Program-made: the position numbers and the translations under genes
Shown here: one piece after another, positions 11,106 to 22,056 of the stretch
Position numbering within the stretch: position 1 is the stretch's first letter
Layout: the number at the start of each line of letters is the position of its first letter
The notes under the pieces: generated by a model
The model's input: only the letters and a program-made list of their open reading frames with translations
Databases searched by the model: none
What the model was told of the DNA's origin: nothing
Source: Triparma columacea
Lineage: Eukaryota; Sar; Bolidophyceae; Parmales; Triparmaceae
Direction: 5' to 3'
NCBI GenBank assembly: GCA_030267965.1
Contig: BRYA01001084.1
Coordinates: 5,346 to 57,107 of the forward strand
DNA length: 51,762 nucleotides

Positions 11106-12387
11106 ATGAGAAGCACGCTCTGTAGTATAATAACACTCGTGTCGTTGCTTCCAGGCCTTTCATTTCAATCGACGTTCGTCCAGTCCTCCAAAACAACCCA
11201 CCTCTCCTCCTCCTCTGTCAACAAAAACAACTTTGAGAACATGAAGGTTGCTGTTCTCGGTGCGGGTGGCGGCATTGGTCAGCCGTTAAGCTTGCTTTTG
11301 AAGGTGCGTGTTTCTCCGCCCAAGTCGCCATGTGTCTTTGTAGTTTGTTCCCCTGTTCCCTCACCTTGCTGCCCTGTTCCCTCCCCCAGCTCTCTCCGCA
11401 CGTGTCAAACCTCGCCCTGTACGACATCCGCGGTACTCCTGGCGTTTCTTCCGATTTGTCGCACATTCCGAGTCCTGGCACAGTGACTGGCCACCTCCCT
11501 GGCACGTTGCCAGAATGCCTTGCGGGAAGCGACGTGGTCGTTATCCCGGCCGGGGTCCCTCGCAAACCCGGTATGAGCCGTGACGATTTGTTTGGGATTA
11601 ATGCTGCGATAGTTAAGGGTTTGGTCGAGGCTGTGGCCTCGCACTGTCCAGGAGCCGTGATCTGCGTCATTAGCAATCCAGTGAACTCGCTCGTTCCAGT
11701 GTGCAAAGAGGTCCTCGTGCGTCGTGGTTGTTACAACCCCTCAAAGTTGTGCGGGGTTACGTACCTAGACGTCTGTAGGGCAAATACTTTTGTTGGGGAG
11801 GCTGTGGGTGCCAACGTTAGGTGAGGAGGAATGGGGCTAAATGCACACTACAAAGGCTATATGTCTGCATGTGCTGACCCCTTTTTGTCGTCGCTTCGCT
11901 CCTACCTTACAGTGTCAATGTGGTGGGGGGTCACAGCGGAACAACAATTGTCCCCCTTCTTTCCCAGACACCCGATGTTTCTAGTCTTTCGCAGTCAAAA
12001 ATTGATGCTCTTGTGGAAAGGATAAGAAATGGTGGCGATGAGGTAGTTTCGGCGAAGGATGGGGCTGGTTCTGCAACTCTTAGCATGGCCCACGCTGGCT
12101 TTGTGTTTGTCGAGAATGTTGTCAAGGCGCTAGGAGGTGAGGAAGACGTGGTGATGCCCGCGTATACCGAATGCGACGTGGTCAAGGGCTGCTCCTTCTT
12201 TGCGGTGCCGTGTCGCTTCGGGAAGAGTGGGGTCGAAGAGGTCATGGGGCTGGGGAAGATTAGTGAGGGGGAGAAAGGCATGATTGACGACATGTCAGGA
12301 ACGCTGGCCTCGCAGATCGAAAAGGGGAGGAAGTGGGCAATTGAAGCGTCCGCCAAAGAGGGTGGACAAGGTTCGGGAAAGATATGA
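11106..12387 (+). CDS. MDH: NAD-type malate dehydrogenase, plastid-addressed
   Basis: Exons 11106-11303, 11390-11820 and 11913-12387 give 367 aa. The first ~46 residues are a signal peptide (ITLVSLLPGLSFQS) plus a Ser/Thr-rich transit segment; Phe sits at the expected ASAFAP-like site, predicting import into a complex plastid. The mature part has the Rossmann motif GAGGGIGQPLSLLL, the substrate-loop Arg pair in PAGVPRKPGMSR, ISNPVNS, LDVCRANTF and the catalytic His in VVGGHSGTTIVPL. It interconverts malate and oxaloacetate with NAD, which in plastids serves redox export. The size matches the bacterial/mitochondrial-type MDH family after removal of the presequence. The divergent zinc-finger gene starts 86 bp away, so the two share a promoter region. 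Confidence 0.92.
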
Positions 12388-12488
12388 TTTTCGATGTCGA
12401 AGTCAAAATTCATGTAATACTAAAAACAGTGAACCAAACGCATTCAGACACACACTTGCCGTCCTATTTTCATTAGCTCCGCCAATAC

Positions 12489-13910
12489 TCAAAGCTCCCC
12501 ATCCGTCCCAACCCCTACGAACTTGTCCCCCTCCCCTGTCCCGATTCTCGTCGTGGCCATCGCGAAGAGCAAGCCCGTAAAGATCATGAGCACGTCCCCA
12601 ATCACAAGCTGATAAAGCTCCCAGCACGTCGATAACTTGGGGAACATGCCCTTTACGAATTCAAACGCCATTTCGCCCAACCCCTTCGAATCCTTGGTCC
12701 CCGCAGCCTTCTTTGGCATGCCGGTGGCACCAAGAACCCCGTAAGTTCCGGCCCTGACGGCCAGGCTGATCCCGCAGAAGATGGGCCAGGTCTTGGGGAC
12801 GAACATGTCAAACGGAACCCTAGCAATCTTCGTGACAAACCTGTGAAGCCCCACAACGAGCCTTCCCAACGAGTTCAGGAAGTTGTCCTCCATGAGAAGG
12901 AGGTCGAAGTCGACCCCAAAGATTGGGTCAACAGTGCTATCAAACGAGGGGAGGGTGGAATCCCCCTGAGAACCCATGAGCTGCTCCTTGAGCTTCTTGA
13001 TTTCCTGAAGCCCCGCGTCTTCTAAATCGTCCATATCCTCTCCAATGTCTACGGTGCCGTCCATTCCGGCGATGAGGATTTCGCTTGAGGAGTTGACGAT
13101 GGAGTTGTAACCGATTAGGTAGCCGCTGACCAGGAAGAACACTATTATCAATAGTTCGATAGTCTTTCCAGCGCTCGCAGATTTCTTCTCCTTCATAACC
13201 ATCGCAGCGTCCAAGCTTTCGTCCTCTCCATCCTCTTTCAGCATTTCCTCCTTCTTCTGCTCCTCCTTGAGCTTCCTCCTCCTAACCTTTGCGATTCCCT
13301 CGAACTTCTTCTTCGGTGAAGTCAACTGCGACTGTGCAACCTCCCCGCCATCGCTGGGGCTAGTCTTCTCCTTTATCATTTCTGATTTGTCTTGGTCCCC
13401 CCTGTCAAGGGCTTCCTCCACACTCTTGAAGGCCTTCTCCTTCTTCTTAAACCTCTTCATCCTGTATGCCTTCATCTTGTCCTCCGCCTTCCTTTCCTTC
13501 TCCTCTTCGGCAGCAGCCGCGTCGGCCTCGGAGGGAAGCATGGGCTCCCCGTCATCAGCGGTGTTTTCGGGGGCTTGGGATGGACCCTCCGTGTAATTTG
13601 TCGTGGAGGGCGCGGTGGCCGGAGGGTTAGCCTCTCCAATAGGCCCCTCATCGGACGAAATCTTAATTTCGCTGACGCCCTTGGCAAGGGAGTCCGACTG
13701 GGAACCCTTCCCATCATCTCTGGCCTCAAAAACGTCATCAAGGAGGTCGTCGAGCACATCCGAGCCCCTGCCCTTTTCAACCGTCGCGGGTGTGGCGTCA
13801 GCAAGACTCTCACCAGCGTCAACTTCTGGGCTAAGGGCCTCGGCCTCCTCCTTCGCCTTCTTCTCCATTAACCTCTGCCTTCGGCGGGCCATAGCTGCCT
13901 TTGCTGCCAT
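12489..13910 (-). CDS. Tail-membrane protein with GET2/CAMLG-like layout
   Basis: A single exon encodes 473 aa. The N-terminus (MAAKAAMARRRQRLMEKKAK) is a short positively charged helix. A long acidic and charged, probably disordered region follows to about residue 250, including KEEQKKEEMLKEDGE. Hydrophobic helices lie near residues 252-275 (ELLIIVFFLVSGYLIGYN), about 365-400 (TWPIFCGISLAVRAGTYGVL) and close to the C-terminus (LVIGDVLMIFTGLLFAMA). A basic RRR N-terminal helix, a flexible linker and about three C-terminal membrane helices is the layout of the GET2/CAMLG receptor that docks the GET3 ATPase for tail-anchored protein insertion at the ER. Only the architecture supports this, since the family diverges fast. 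Confidence is high that it is a real membrane protein and low for the name. Confidence 0.75.
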   Translation of the reverse strand: MAAKAAMARRRQRLMEKKAKEEAEALSPEVDAGESLADATPATVEKGRGSDVLDDLLDDVFEARDDGKGSQSDSLAKGVSEIKISSDEGPIGEANPPATAPSTTNYTEGPSQAPENTADDGEPMLPSEADAAAAEEEKERKAEDKMKAYRMKRFKKKEKAFKSVEEALDRGDQDKSEMIKEKTSPSDGGEVAQSQLTSPKKKFEGIAKVRRRKLKEEQKKEEMLKEDGEDESLDAAMVMKEKKSASAGKTIELLIIVFFLVSGYLIGYNSIVNSSSEILIAGMDGTVDIGEDMDDLEDAGLQEIKKLKEQLMGSQGDSTLPSFDSTVDPIFGVDFDLLLMEDNFLNSLGRLVVGLHRFVTKIARVPFDMFVPKTWPIFCGISLAVRAGTYGVLGATGMPKKAAGTKDSKGLGEMAFEFVKGMFPKLSTCWELYQLVIGDVLMIFTGLLFAMATTRIGTGEGDKFVGVGTDGEL

Positions 13911-13992
13911 TGTGGTGTGTCTGTAGTTTCTTGGGTAGAGTGTTGATCGCTGGATGGGCTATGTTTTTCTAGATGGGTGGTAGTTTGGATAA

Positions 13993-15690
13993 ATGATGCT
14001 GCTTTACGGGCTGTTCGATCCCGGGAAACGAGGAAAGTTGGCTGGGATGTTTAAGTTGGGCTCTAAAGTTATAAGCAAATTAGGATGGTGCGTAGTCTTG
14101 TTGCGTGTTGCGGATTTAGGCAGCAGGTATGGAAAACCGCTGGTGAAAGATAGAGCACTAAAAAATGCTGTGGCTTTGGCTCCTGCTTATCCCCAAAGTT
14201 GCCCCGTTCGCGCCTGGTACGCGGGGTAGGCTCATATCGAGACTAGACGAAAGTCAACGAAGCCAGTTAACCACAAAGTGAGTTGTTGTGGAGTGAAACC
14301 CGATCACAAACCCCGACACAGCGACATTGCGGGTTGATTTAAGCTTACAGGCGTGGACCGTTTGTAAACCTGGGATTCTTCTGCGTATATCCAATTGATT
14401 CTGTTGCCCCTTGACCTCCCTTTCTACCGCTGGTGACAATAAATCCGATAAAACTATCTTCCTTCCCTTCAACTTGCATGCACACACGCCTCTGTGCGCC
14501 CCAACTCACCCACCCATTCCTACCGCAGGGACTCATTCCTCCAGGATGCCTTCCTCCAGCTGTCTGAGTCTGAGAAGTACGAGGTAACTTTGACGGGTCT
14601 CTGTAACAAGATCCTTGATGCGGGTGCCAAGGCGAGCAGGAAGGGAGAGGATGAGATGGTTGAAATTATCGAGGATGAGGTCGTATCAAGTACGAAGTCC
14701 CCCTCGTTTCAGCTGGACGATGCTGTGGCCCTCCTGCAGGAGATGAACCGCCGGAACATTGCCCCCTCTGCCAGGAGTGTTTGCACCATGATTGATGCGG
14801 CTGCTTTCTTGAGCTCGAGCGAAGCTATGGAGAAAACGATGAGGGAGATGAAAAAATCGAGCAAGCGGACGGGGGGCTACGGTAGCATGTTAATTCCAGC
14901 CAAGGTGCAAGGGACTGAGAATGTGGTGTTGCCACAGGATGAGCGGGGGGAAGAGGTGGGCTGGACAGTGGGTTACTTGCTAGTTCTCTCCCTCTGCTTC
15001 GGCCGGAACGCGCTGGGGGGATGGGACCCCGACTATAGTTCGCTTCTGTCGGACCTGGTCATATGGGGCTCCATTACAACCCTTGTGGTGGACAACTTGT
15101 ATGGCATTGCGAAGAAGGCCAGCGAGATTCTGCCCAATCTGCCAGAATTGCCATCGGTACCTGACGATGCTATAGTGGGAAAGGGGCGGACGACTGGCAA
15201 GATTGTGAAGGGATTGACGAGGCTTCTCTCCACCGACACTCAGCGTGAGTGTCGCACCGAGGCCGCGTGCCTTGTTGTTGGGTACTACCTCGGCCTACCA
15301 TGTTTCTCGTTCAGGGCGAACGCGCTCGAAGCCGCCGCACTAATCTACGAGGGCGACGAAAAGATGGGGTGGAAGGGGGAGGCTGGCATTGTGAGAATCA
15401 TGGTCTGGCTCTGGGCTGGGGTCGTCAAAGAGCAAATGAAACATGACATGCTCCTTGCGAGCGATCCGAGGCAGGTTACAGGGCTGTTGACGAGGCTGGC
15501 AAAGCTAGGAATCGAATTGGAGAGTGAGGAAAGAGGGCAGGAATTGGCAAAGTATTCCTACCTCAAGGCACGGGATATTGTAGAAAACAACGCTGTCGAG
15601 ATCGAGAATATTGCTGAAAGGCTATTGGGGGGTAAGGCTACCGTCGGGGACTGCGTTGCGTATCTCGAGGGTTGGGAAGGTGAATTCTAA
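13993..15690 (+). CDS. PPR-like protein, first exon uncertain
   Basis: The main exon is 14529-15690 (about 387 aa), starting after a pyrimidine-rich acceptor. It carries one recognisable PPR-like unit (LDDAVALLQEMNRRNIAPS...VCTMIDAAAF), then an acidic linker and a conserved-looking helical domain (DLVIWGSITTLVVDNLYGIAKKA, CLVVGYYLGLPCFSFRANALEAAALI). The frame needs a phase-2 first exon. An ORF beginning at the ATG 13993 can splice in phase at GTATGG (ending 14126) or GTACGC (ending 14216); both work, and I prefer the first because AG|GTATG matches other introns here. No targeting peptide is obvious in that exon, which is a reason for doubt. The function is not known; PPR repeats normally bind organellar RNA. 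Confidence 0.6.
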
Positions 15691-15777
15691 GTTTTTGCCC
15701 CAAAAAAAATTCTCTAGCAGATCCCCCATCACCAATTATAATTCATCATCTCATAACATCTTTTTACCCACCATACC

Positions 15778-17264
15778 ATGAAGTTTTCCTCGCTCTTTTC
15801 CCTCCTCCTTTTGCCCGGAAGTCTCGCGCGTGTGCAGCTACTCATTGATACGGTGAGTCTCTCTTTCTCTAGGCGCCCCTTCTTGATTGCCCGATAAGTG
15901 TTCTCACCCCATTTTTTTTCTTTTCAGGATCTTGGTTTTGACGTCGATGACGCTGGAGCCCTAGCTGTTGCCCACCATTTGTGTTCTTTAGGTTTTTGTG
16001 ATATTATCGGTGAAGTGCACAACACAGGCTTCGTCAAAGGGATTGGCGGTGTCGATATCATAGCCAAGGTGAGAATGGGGGACTAAACAAATAGCACAGG
16101 CATATCATCTTATCACACCCACTACGCTTCGTTCGTCGTACGCTTCGTTCGTCGTACTCGTCATCTTACCATGCCCACTACGCCTTCGTTCGTCGTACTC
16201 GTCATCTTACCATACCCACTACGCTTCGTTCGTCGTACTCGACTCAGCACTACAACCAGACCAGTCGTGAGATTGGGGCATACACTGGGCCTTGGGGAGG
16301 GAGTAGTGATGCTCAGAATGCCCAGGACTCGTACACATCAATGTTGGAGCAGACGTATCCATCCGACGTTAAGACTTTTGACGATGTGCAGAGTGGCGTG
16401 GATGCGTACAGGAAGGCTCTTGGAGCTGCTGATGACAAGAGCGTTACTATTGCTTCTATCGGCGAGCTAACAAATCTTCGTGATGTCATCAGTGCAATCC
16501 CTGACCTGTTCTCCTCCAAGGTTAAGGACATTATTTATATGGATGGGGGCTACAACTTCGGCTGCGGTGATAGTGCTGGCAGTGAGTGGTCGCCCTGGCT
16601 TGGGAGCACGGAGGACTGTGACGGTGCTGCGCAGATTGTGGTTGATGCCATCACGGCAATGGGAGGCATCAAGCAGGTCTTCTCTCTCAATGGGGGTGAC
16701 ATTTACACGGGCTCCCGTTTCAATGATGGCTGTGGCAATGGACCTGTCAAAGACGCGTACCAAAAGTACACCAACCACGGCTCCCGGCCTTCCTGGGATC
16801 TGATTGCGATATATATGGCAGTCATGGGCTACGAGTCCCTTTACTCTTCCATGAACGAGGTCAGCGTGGCGGTCGACTACTACGGCTCGGAAACTTACGT
16901 CCCCTCTTCTAATACTAATCAGTACCAAGTCTGGATTGATGGTTCCAGGAAGGGAGACGTGACGAAGATGCTCGACGACATCCTATGCGCTGCGCCTTGC
17001 CGTGGGTACGACTGTGGGGATTACGATCTAAAATCCATGACAAATTGCTGGTCGGGTCACGGGGCGGAAGACCTCGATGGGTCCGATGGTGCGGGAGTCA
17101 TGGGACTGTCGGAATGCCTCGACCTTTGCAGGGGCGAGAGCACCTGCGATGGTGTCGTAACGATGCAAGCCGGGGAGGGGAACGTCAACTGTTACAGGAA
17201 GTCGAACATCAATCTCGGTGCTTGTGATTCTTGGGTGCAGACTGACACGTGGGTTCAAAAGTAA
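15778..17264 (+). CDS. Secreted nucleoside-hydrolase-like protein with Cys-rich tail
   Basis: Exons 15778-15852, 15928-16068 and 16248-17264, all phase 0, give 410 aa. The first residues (MKFSSLFSLLLLPGSLA) are a classic signal peptide. Across the first junction the sequence LIDT-DLGFDVDDAGAL is created, the DTDxGxDxDDAxAL calcium- and ribose-binding motif of the inosine-uridine nucleoside hydrolase family. VTIASIGELTNLRDVI, IIYMDGGYN and FSLNGGDIYTG agree with that fold. From about residue 335 a Cys-rich segment (CGDYDLKSMTNCWSGHGAEDL, ECLDLCRGESTCDGVV, GNVNCYRKS) looks like a PAN/apple-type domain, often used for carbohydrate or protein binding. I infer extracellular nucleoside salvage or a related glycosidase activity. 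Whether the active-site His is kept cannot be told by eye. Confidence 0.8.
16104..16241. repeat. Imperfect ~40-bp tandem repeat filling an intron
   Basis: Intron 2 of the nucleoside-hydrolase-like gene is largely made of three imperfect copies of a ~40-bp unit (tcatcttaccat.cccactacg followed by cttcgttcgtcgtactcg) plus one extra half-unit near 16141. The array ends 6 bp before the acceptor AG. Confidence 0.85.
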
Positions 17265-17289
17265 CTGTTTCAAGATAAAGTTCTCATTT

Positions 17290-19834
17290 TTAATCGAACC
17301 ATCGCGCACCGTCCTTCTTCTTCTTCCCTTTGCTCTCCCCCTCCTCGACTTTCGTCGTCCCTGTTCCCTCGATCATCTTTTTGTACGTGTCGACCATGCT
17401 GTCGAACTTCTTGTCCTCCTTGGTCGGCCTCAGTTTCTTTTCTTTGCGCATCTTCTGGCGCACGTCCCTGGCTTTCTCCTTCCTAGGTTTCCTATTCCTT
17501 CCCTCGGCATCCGAAGCTTCCGCACCCTCCTCCGCCTGTACCTCGTCTCCCCCCCCCCTCTCGGCGTCCTCCCTTGCCTTCCTCTTCTTCTCCCTCTGCA
17601 ACTGGCCCCTTCCCTTCTTCTTGTCCTTCTTCTTGCCCTCCTTCTTATCTTCCTTTTTCCTCTCGTTGCGCTCGGCTTTTTGCATCAATGCGTTCTTTGC
17701 TTGTTTCTCCTTTTTCTCGGTCTGCTTCTTCGCCTTGGCCTTGTTCTCACATGTGAACTCCACGATGAGGCGAGGCCACTTCACCTTGCCGTCTTCCCCC
17801 CGGAGCTCGTCCCCACCTTTGCCTCCCTTGCCCATCATGGCCTCCGCCCTCGAGCCCCCCTGGGCCCACTCCTTGCTGTACCTCTTTTGGTTGTTGAGGG
17901 CCCTCAAACACCCAAGCGCGTGGATGTGGTGTGTGAACTCGACGAAGCCGTAGCCTCTGCTGCCGGCGACTGACTTCTTTCCATCCTTCTCAAGGACAAT
18001 CCTGTCGATATAGAGGCTCGGTATGAACTGCTTCACGTTTTTGTCGTCGAACTCTGGGACCTTTGCGTGTTCCCCGATGCACTCCCTCTGGGGCAGGCCG
18101 GTGGCCTGAAGGTAATTGGTAACGTCGGTCTCAGTAACGAGTCTTTCCCCCAGTCCACGCGTGATGCCTTCAACAATGAGCTTTTTCAGGCCCTTTTCGT
18201 CGACGTCTTTATTCAAGTTCCTGAAAGATAACCTGAAGGGGTTGATGAAGAAGAGGGGACTGCGGAGCTTCTGGGACATCTCCTTGTCGCCGTTCTGCCT
18301 CTTCTCCTTCTCAGATCTCCCGATCTCCTCCCAAGATTCCGCGCTCTTGATCGAAGCCTCCTCCTTCAAGTAGAGGTTCCTCTTGTCCTTCCCCACCTTT
18401 TTTATGGCCTTGCCGTTCTCATCCCTCTCAACCTTGAGGCTCTCTGCCGTTCCCTTGTCCACCGCCAGGTCCACGAGTAGCCTCCTCCCCCTGAACACGA
18501 TTCCTCCCCCCCCGTCCGCGGAGAATGCCGTGGCGTCGCGCTCGGTGACGAAGGCCGCCGTGTCCCCTGCCTTGCCTGCCTCGATGGCCCTTGAGCAGGC
18601 CAGCGAGTATTGAAACTTTACAAACGCCGTGCCCTTGTTTACGCCGGTTTCGCTGTCCTTGACGATATAGATGCGGTCGATCTTACCGAAGGGTAGGAAG
18701 ACCTTGAAGAGGTCTGCGTTGGTGCAATCGAAGGGGACGTTTCGGACAAAGGCCGTGCAGTTCGTGGACACATCGTCGGCGGGGACGGCAGCGGGTGCTG
18801 GAGAATCAGATTCCGCAGACTCGGAGTCAGGGTCGGAGTCGGAGTCGGAGCCTGAGGCGTCGCTCTCGGCCTCGCCGTCGCTCTCATCTCCACTGTCGCT
18901 GTCATTGTCACTATCACTGCCATCGCTGTCGCTATCACTATCGCTTCCCGAACTCCCCTCCTCCTCCTCCTCTCCCATTCCCCTCTTGGTCTGCTCGTGG
19001 GCGTCCTTGCTAACGGCCCAATCAATCGCCACCTGCCTCCCCTTTATCTCAACCCCCCCCTCCTTGGCGCACGCTGCGACGGCGTTCCTCGCGGCTGATG
19101 TGGTCTTGAAGGTAGCAAAGCAGAAACCCCTGTGCTGGGCTTTCTTTTTGGCCCCGACGGAGGTACCGGATACGGTGGGGAGGGTGAACTCGACGATTTC
19201 ACCGAAAGTTTTGAGGGTGGAACGGACGTGAGACTCCTTGGCGTAGAAGGAGAGGTTGCGGATGATGACGCGGTTGGTTTTTTTGAGGCTGCGAGTCTCC
19301 TCATCCTCGTTGCCCCCTTTGCTGGCGTCATCAGAGGGACCTGACTTCCTCTTTGGCAAAGGGGGGGCACCCTGGCTCCCCTTGTCAGCGACCTCAACCA
19401 TCAACTTCCACTTACGACCCCCCCTCTCGGTCACAATACCGTTCATCTCAGAAGCCGCAAGGCGTGCGTCTGAAGGGGAAACGAACCTGACAAAACCAAA
19501 ACCCAAGCCAACCTTTGCATCGCTCTTTGAGCTGTCTGTTCCTCGAATTACAGAGCACTTTAGGTGAAGAGGTGGGTAAGGAGGGGTGTGTGAGAAAAAG
19601 TTAGGTCGGTTTCTAGTGGATTAGAAAAGGTGAGAGCAATAGGGAAGTGATATTTCCAAGGCCACCAGTCCAAGGATCGACTGGGCCGAAAGAATAAATA
19701 AGATTAATGGTCCTCCAAACCTTCCCACCTACCTTCTTCACTGGCCCAATGCCTGAGAAAAGTTCCTCAAGTTCAACTCTGACGACATCTGTAGGAAGAC
19801 CTCTAACATAGACAGTACAATCGTCGTGCTTCAT
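17290..19834 (-). CDS. RBM28: Nop4/RBM28-type nucleolar multi-RRM protein
   Basis: Exon 1 (19834-19733, MKHDDCTVYVRGLPTDVV) and exon 2 (19557-17290) join at phase 0 to give 789 aa, close to the usual RBM28/Nop4 length. Four RRMs are visible. RRM1 is split by the intron (VYVRGLP; LGFGFVRFVSP). RRM2 has RVIIRNLSFYAKE and RGFCFATF. RRM3 has TAFVRNVPFDCTNADL and GTAFVKFQ. RRM4 has SFRNLNKDVDEKGLKK and RGYGFVEFTH. A Ser-Asp/Glu acidic block separates RRM2 and RRM3, and the tail is a very basic Lys/Glu-rich region ending in GKKKKDGARWFD, typical of nucleolar proteins. The family assists large-subunit (60S) rRNA processing. The minus-strand assignment explains several long antisense ORFs in the same interval. 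Confidence 0.9.
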
Positions 19835-19938
19835 CCTGGTTTTTGGACGGGACCTTGGACTTTTTTTGGGTTTTTTTTAGGTTTGAGGGTTTGGGTTGGG
19901 TGGAGTTGAGGCAATTTTAACTATTTCCATATCATTCA

Positions 19939-21707
19939 ATGCCCTTCGGACTCTCCGATGCATCAGGATCTCGAGCTGTTATCTCTTTGAAGGAGAGGAT
20001 GAGAGATATGAAGGCTCGTCAACGTGCGAATGTTCGTAATTTGAAGGAAAATCTAAAAAAGGGCATTGCACCGAGGGTAAGACTTTAGCCTATTTTGAAG
20101 GATAGGAGCGACTAGTGGCATCTCTTATTACCTTCGTGCCTTAATATAGTCATTAGTTGTCCTCCCTCTCCCATTAACTGCCTTCACAGTCTCTCTGTCG
20201 ATAAAATATCTCATCTACGATTCAAACATCGTGCACATCATGAATTCCTACTAACACTTACTGTACAATTCTCCCCTCTCACACACAGTCCAGCATCTTT
20301 ATCAAAGTTCCTTCTCTGTACTGGTTCAACTTGTACGTCGGTTGGGTGTTCATCCTCGGGGTGCTGTTCAAATTGATGCCTTCCTTCTTCCTCGTTGAGC
20401 CTTTCGCTCTCCAGAACCAGGATGTTGCAGTGCCCTTCTCTTACTTCCTCTCGCTGTCGATAACCTGGTCGACCCTTACGCTACCAACAACGCTGCCTTC
20501 GCCTACCACGGCGTCCAACATGATCGCCAACCTTACTTACACGCCAAAGAGGTGAGAGAAGAGTGATACGAAGATTGTACAAGTAGAAGAAGTGAGGAAA
20601 GGCAACGAGGCGAGGGTGGCCTGAACATTAACGCCTCCGGATCTTACACTATGCACAACACAAATATCACACGCATACCTCTACTCTGTCCAACACACAC
20701 CCCGAACCCGCCTTTTTTTCGCAGCTTCGTGGTGTTTGTAATTTGCTGTACAATCGGCATAACTTTTAACATCGCCTTTCTCTTCACCGCCGCCCGCGAC
20801 TGGTCCCTCATCCAAAACCGTCACTTCCTCCTCCTCCTCGGATCCCGTTCTGTCTCCTCTTACCTCGTAATCTTCTTCTGTTACATGGTCCTCCTCCAGT
20901 TGCTCTCGGTAATAATCGCTTATATCAAGTCGGACTCGTCCATCTACTTCTACGATGGTGCTCACAGGAGGGTCTGGCTGGACGGGATCCAACACGGTTT
21001 CTGCAAGATGGTCGGGGGCGGGGGCTCCGGCGAGTCCTTCTGCGCTTTCAACTACGATATGGCAGTCAACGACGACGATGGGGTCCAGGCTTATACCCTA
21101 GACGACTACTTCAGGGTGTCGTTCTTTGATTTCATCGTATATATCGTTAGCCTGCTGTTTGTTAGCCTGCTGTGGGGGAAGATCATTCGCGACAACAACA
21201 ACTTCATGAGGGATGAGATTGTGTCAACTGACCAAGGACGAGGTAAGTTGGGGAAAGGATGAAGACAGAGGAGTGTAGCTATGATTCTGCACAATATCAA
21301 CTAACCAGTCAACAACCCAACCTTACCATCACTTGTTTGTAGCCAACACCACCTCTAACTCGGACGGGAGCGAGGACAACGCGACTGGTAGCAGCAACGT
21401 GTGGTACTCGGCGCCCCTGGGGAAGATATCAGAGGAGATCAACCCGGACGATGTGTCGGCAATGACGGAGCCGACCAATGGGTACGAGGGGGGGGGGGGC
21501 GGCGACAGGGTGAACACGGTGGGTAGGGGGGGGGTGCCAAGTGTCCATGGTGAATTCGGCAACGACGTCAGTACTGAAGGGACGGCCGAGACAGGTAATT
21601 CCTTGGAAGAGGACGGGAGCCCGGTATCAATGGCAGGAGGGAACCCGACGTATACGGCGAAAGGGGGTTACATACCGCCCAATTTTCACGTCAAGAATAT
21701 TGTGTAA
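19939..21707 (+). CDS. Multipass membrane protein, unknown family
   Basis: Four exons, 19939-20076, 20289-20551, 20725-21242 and 21343-21707, give 427 aa with consistent phases (0, 2, 1). A basic N-terminal segment precedes hydrophobic helices: LYWFNLYVGWVFILGVLFKL, FSYFLSLSITWSTLTL, FVVFVICCTIGITFNIAFLF, LVIFFCYMVLLQLLSVIIAY and FFDFIVYIVSLLFVSLLW. A Gly-rich, Cys-containing loop (CKMVGGGGSGESFCAF) lies between the last two. The C-terminal ~130 residues are hydrophilic, Ser/Gly/Thr-rich and probably disordered, ending PPNFHVKNIV. I cannot assign a family. A channel, transporter or sensor is possible; nothing in the neighbours narrows it. Its start codon lies 104 bp from the divergent RBM28-type gene. 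Confidence 0.75.
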
Positions 21708-22056
21708 TTTACGTGCCGTGCTGGGTTGAGGAAGCAAGAGAGGAGAGGGGCTGATGCAGGCGGATCGTTGGCTTACTATTAAGGCTGGGTTCGGACTGGG
21801 TAATGAAAGAAATGTTAAGTTGTCTTGTAAACCTAAAAACCCCTGACCCACCTGTCCCTTCTGCAGCCTCCAGTCTCCAGTCTCTTTGCTCCCAAGCACC
21901 AGTTTATCTCTTTTCTCTCTCTCTCTCTCATCCGTTTATATTCCTTCTTCCTTCAGCCTCAAGTGAGACGGCTGGGAAAAACTTGTGCATCAAGGGAGGC
22001 TTCCAACCGCTTCATAAAACCCCCAATCATTGGCTTCACGGGCTGCCGATCAATAA
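21708..22056. other. Intergenic region, 349 bp
   Basis: This lies between the membrane protein and the alanine racemase (same strand). It contains a CT-rich run (tttctctctctctctctcatcc near 21910-21932) that could be a promoter element or the acceptor tract of a leader intron. I found no ATG exon here that splices clearly into the racemase frame. Confidence 0.5.

Noticed and set aside
16104..16241. Possible CRISPR-like or origin iteron array
   Set aside because: The repeats are directly tandem without unique spacers and lie inside a spliced eukaryotic intron.
17218..17973. 251-codon plus-strand Leu/Pro-rich ORF and a 207-codon Ser/Phe-rich ORF beside it
   Set aside because: Both are antisense shadows of the Lys/Arg/Glu-rich C-terminus of the RBM28-type gene.
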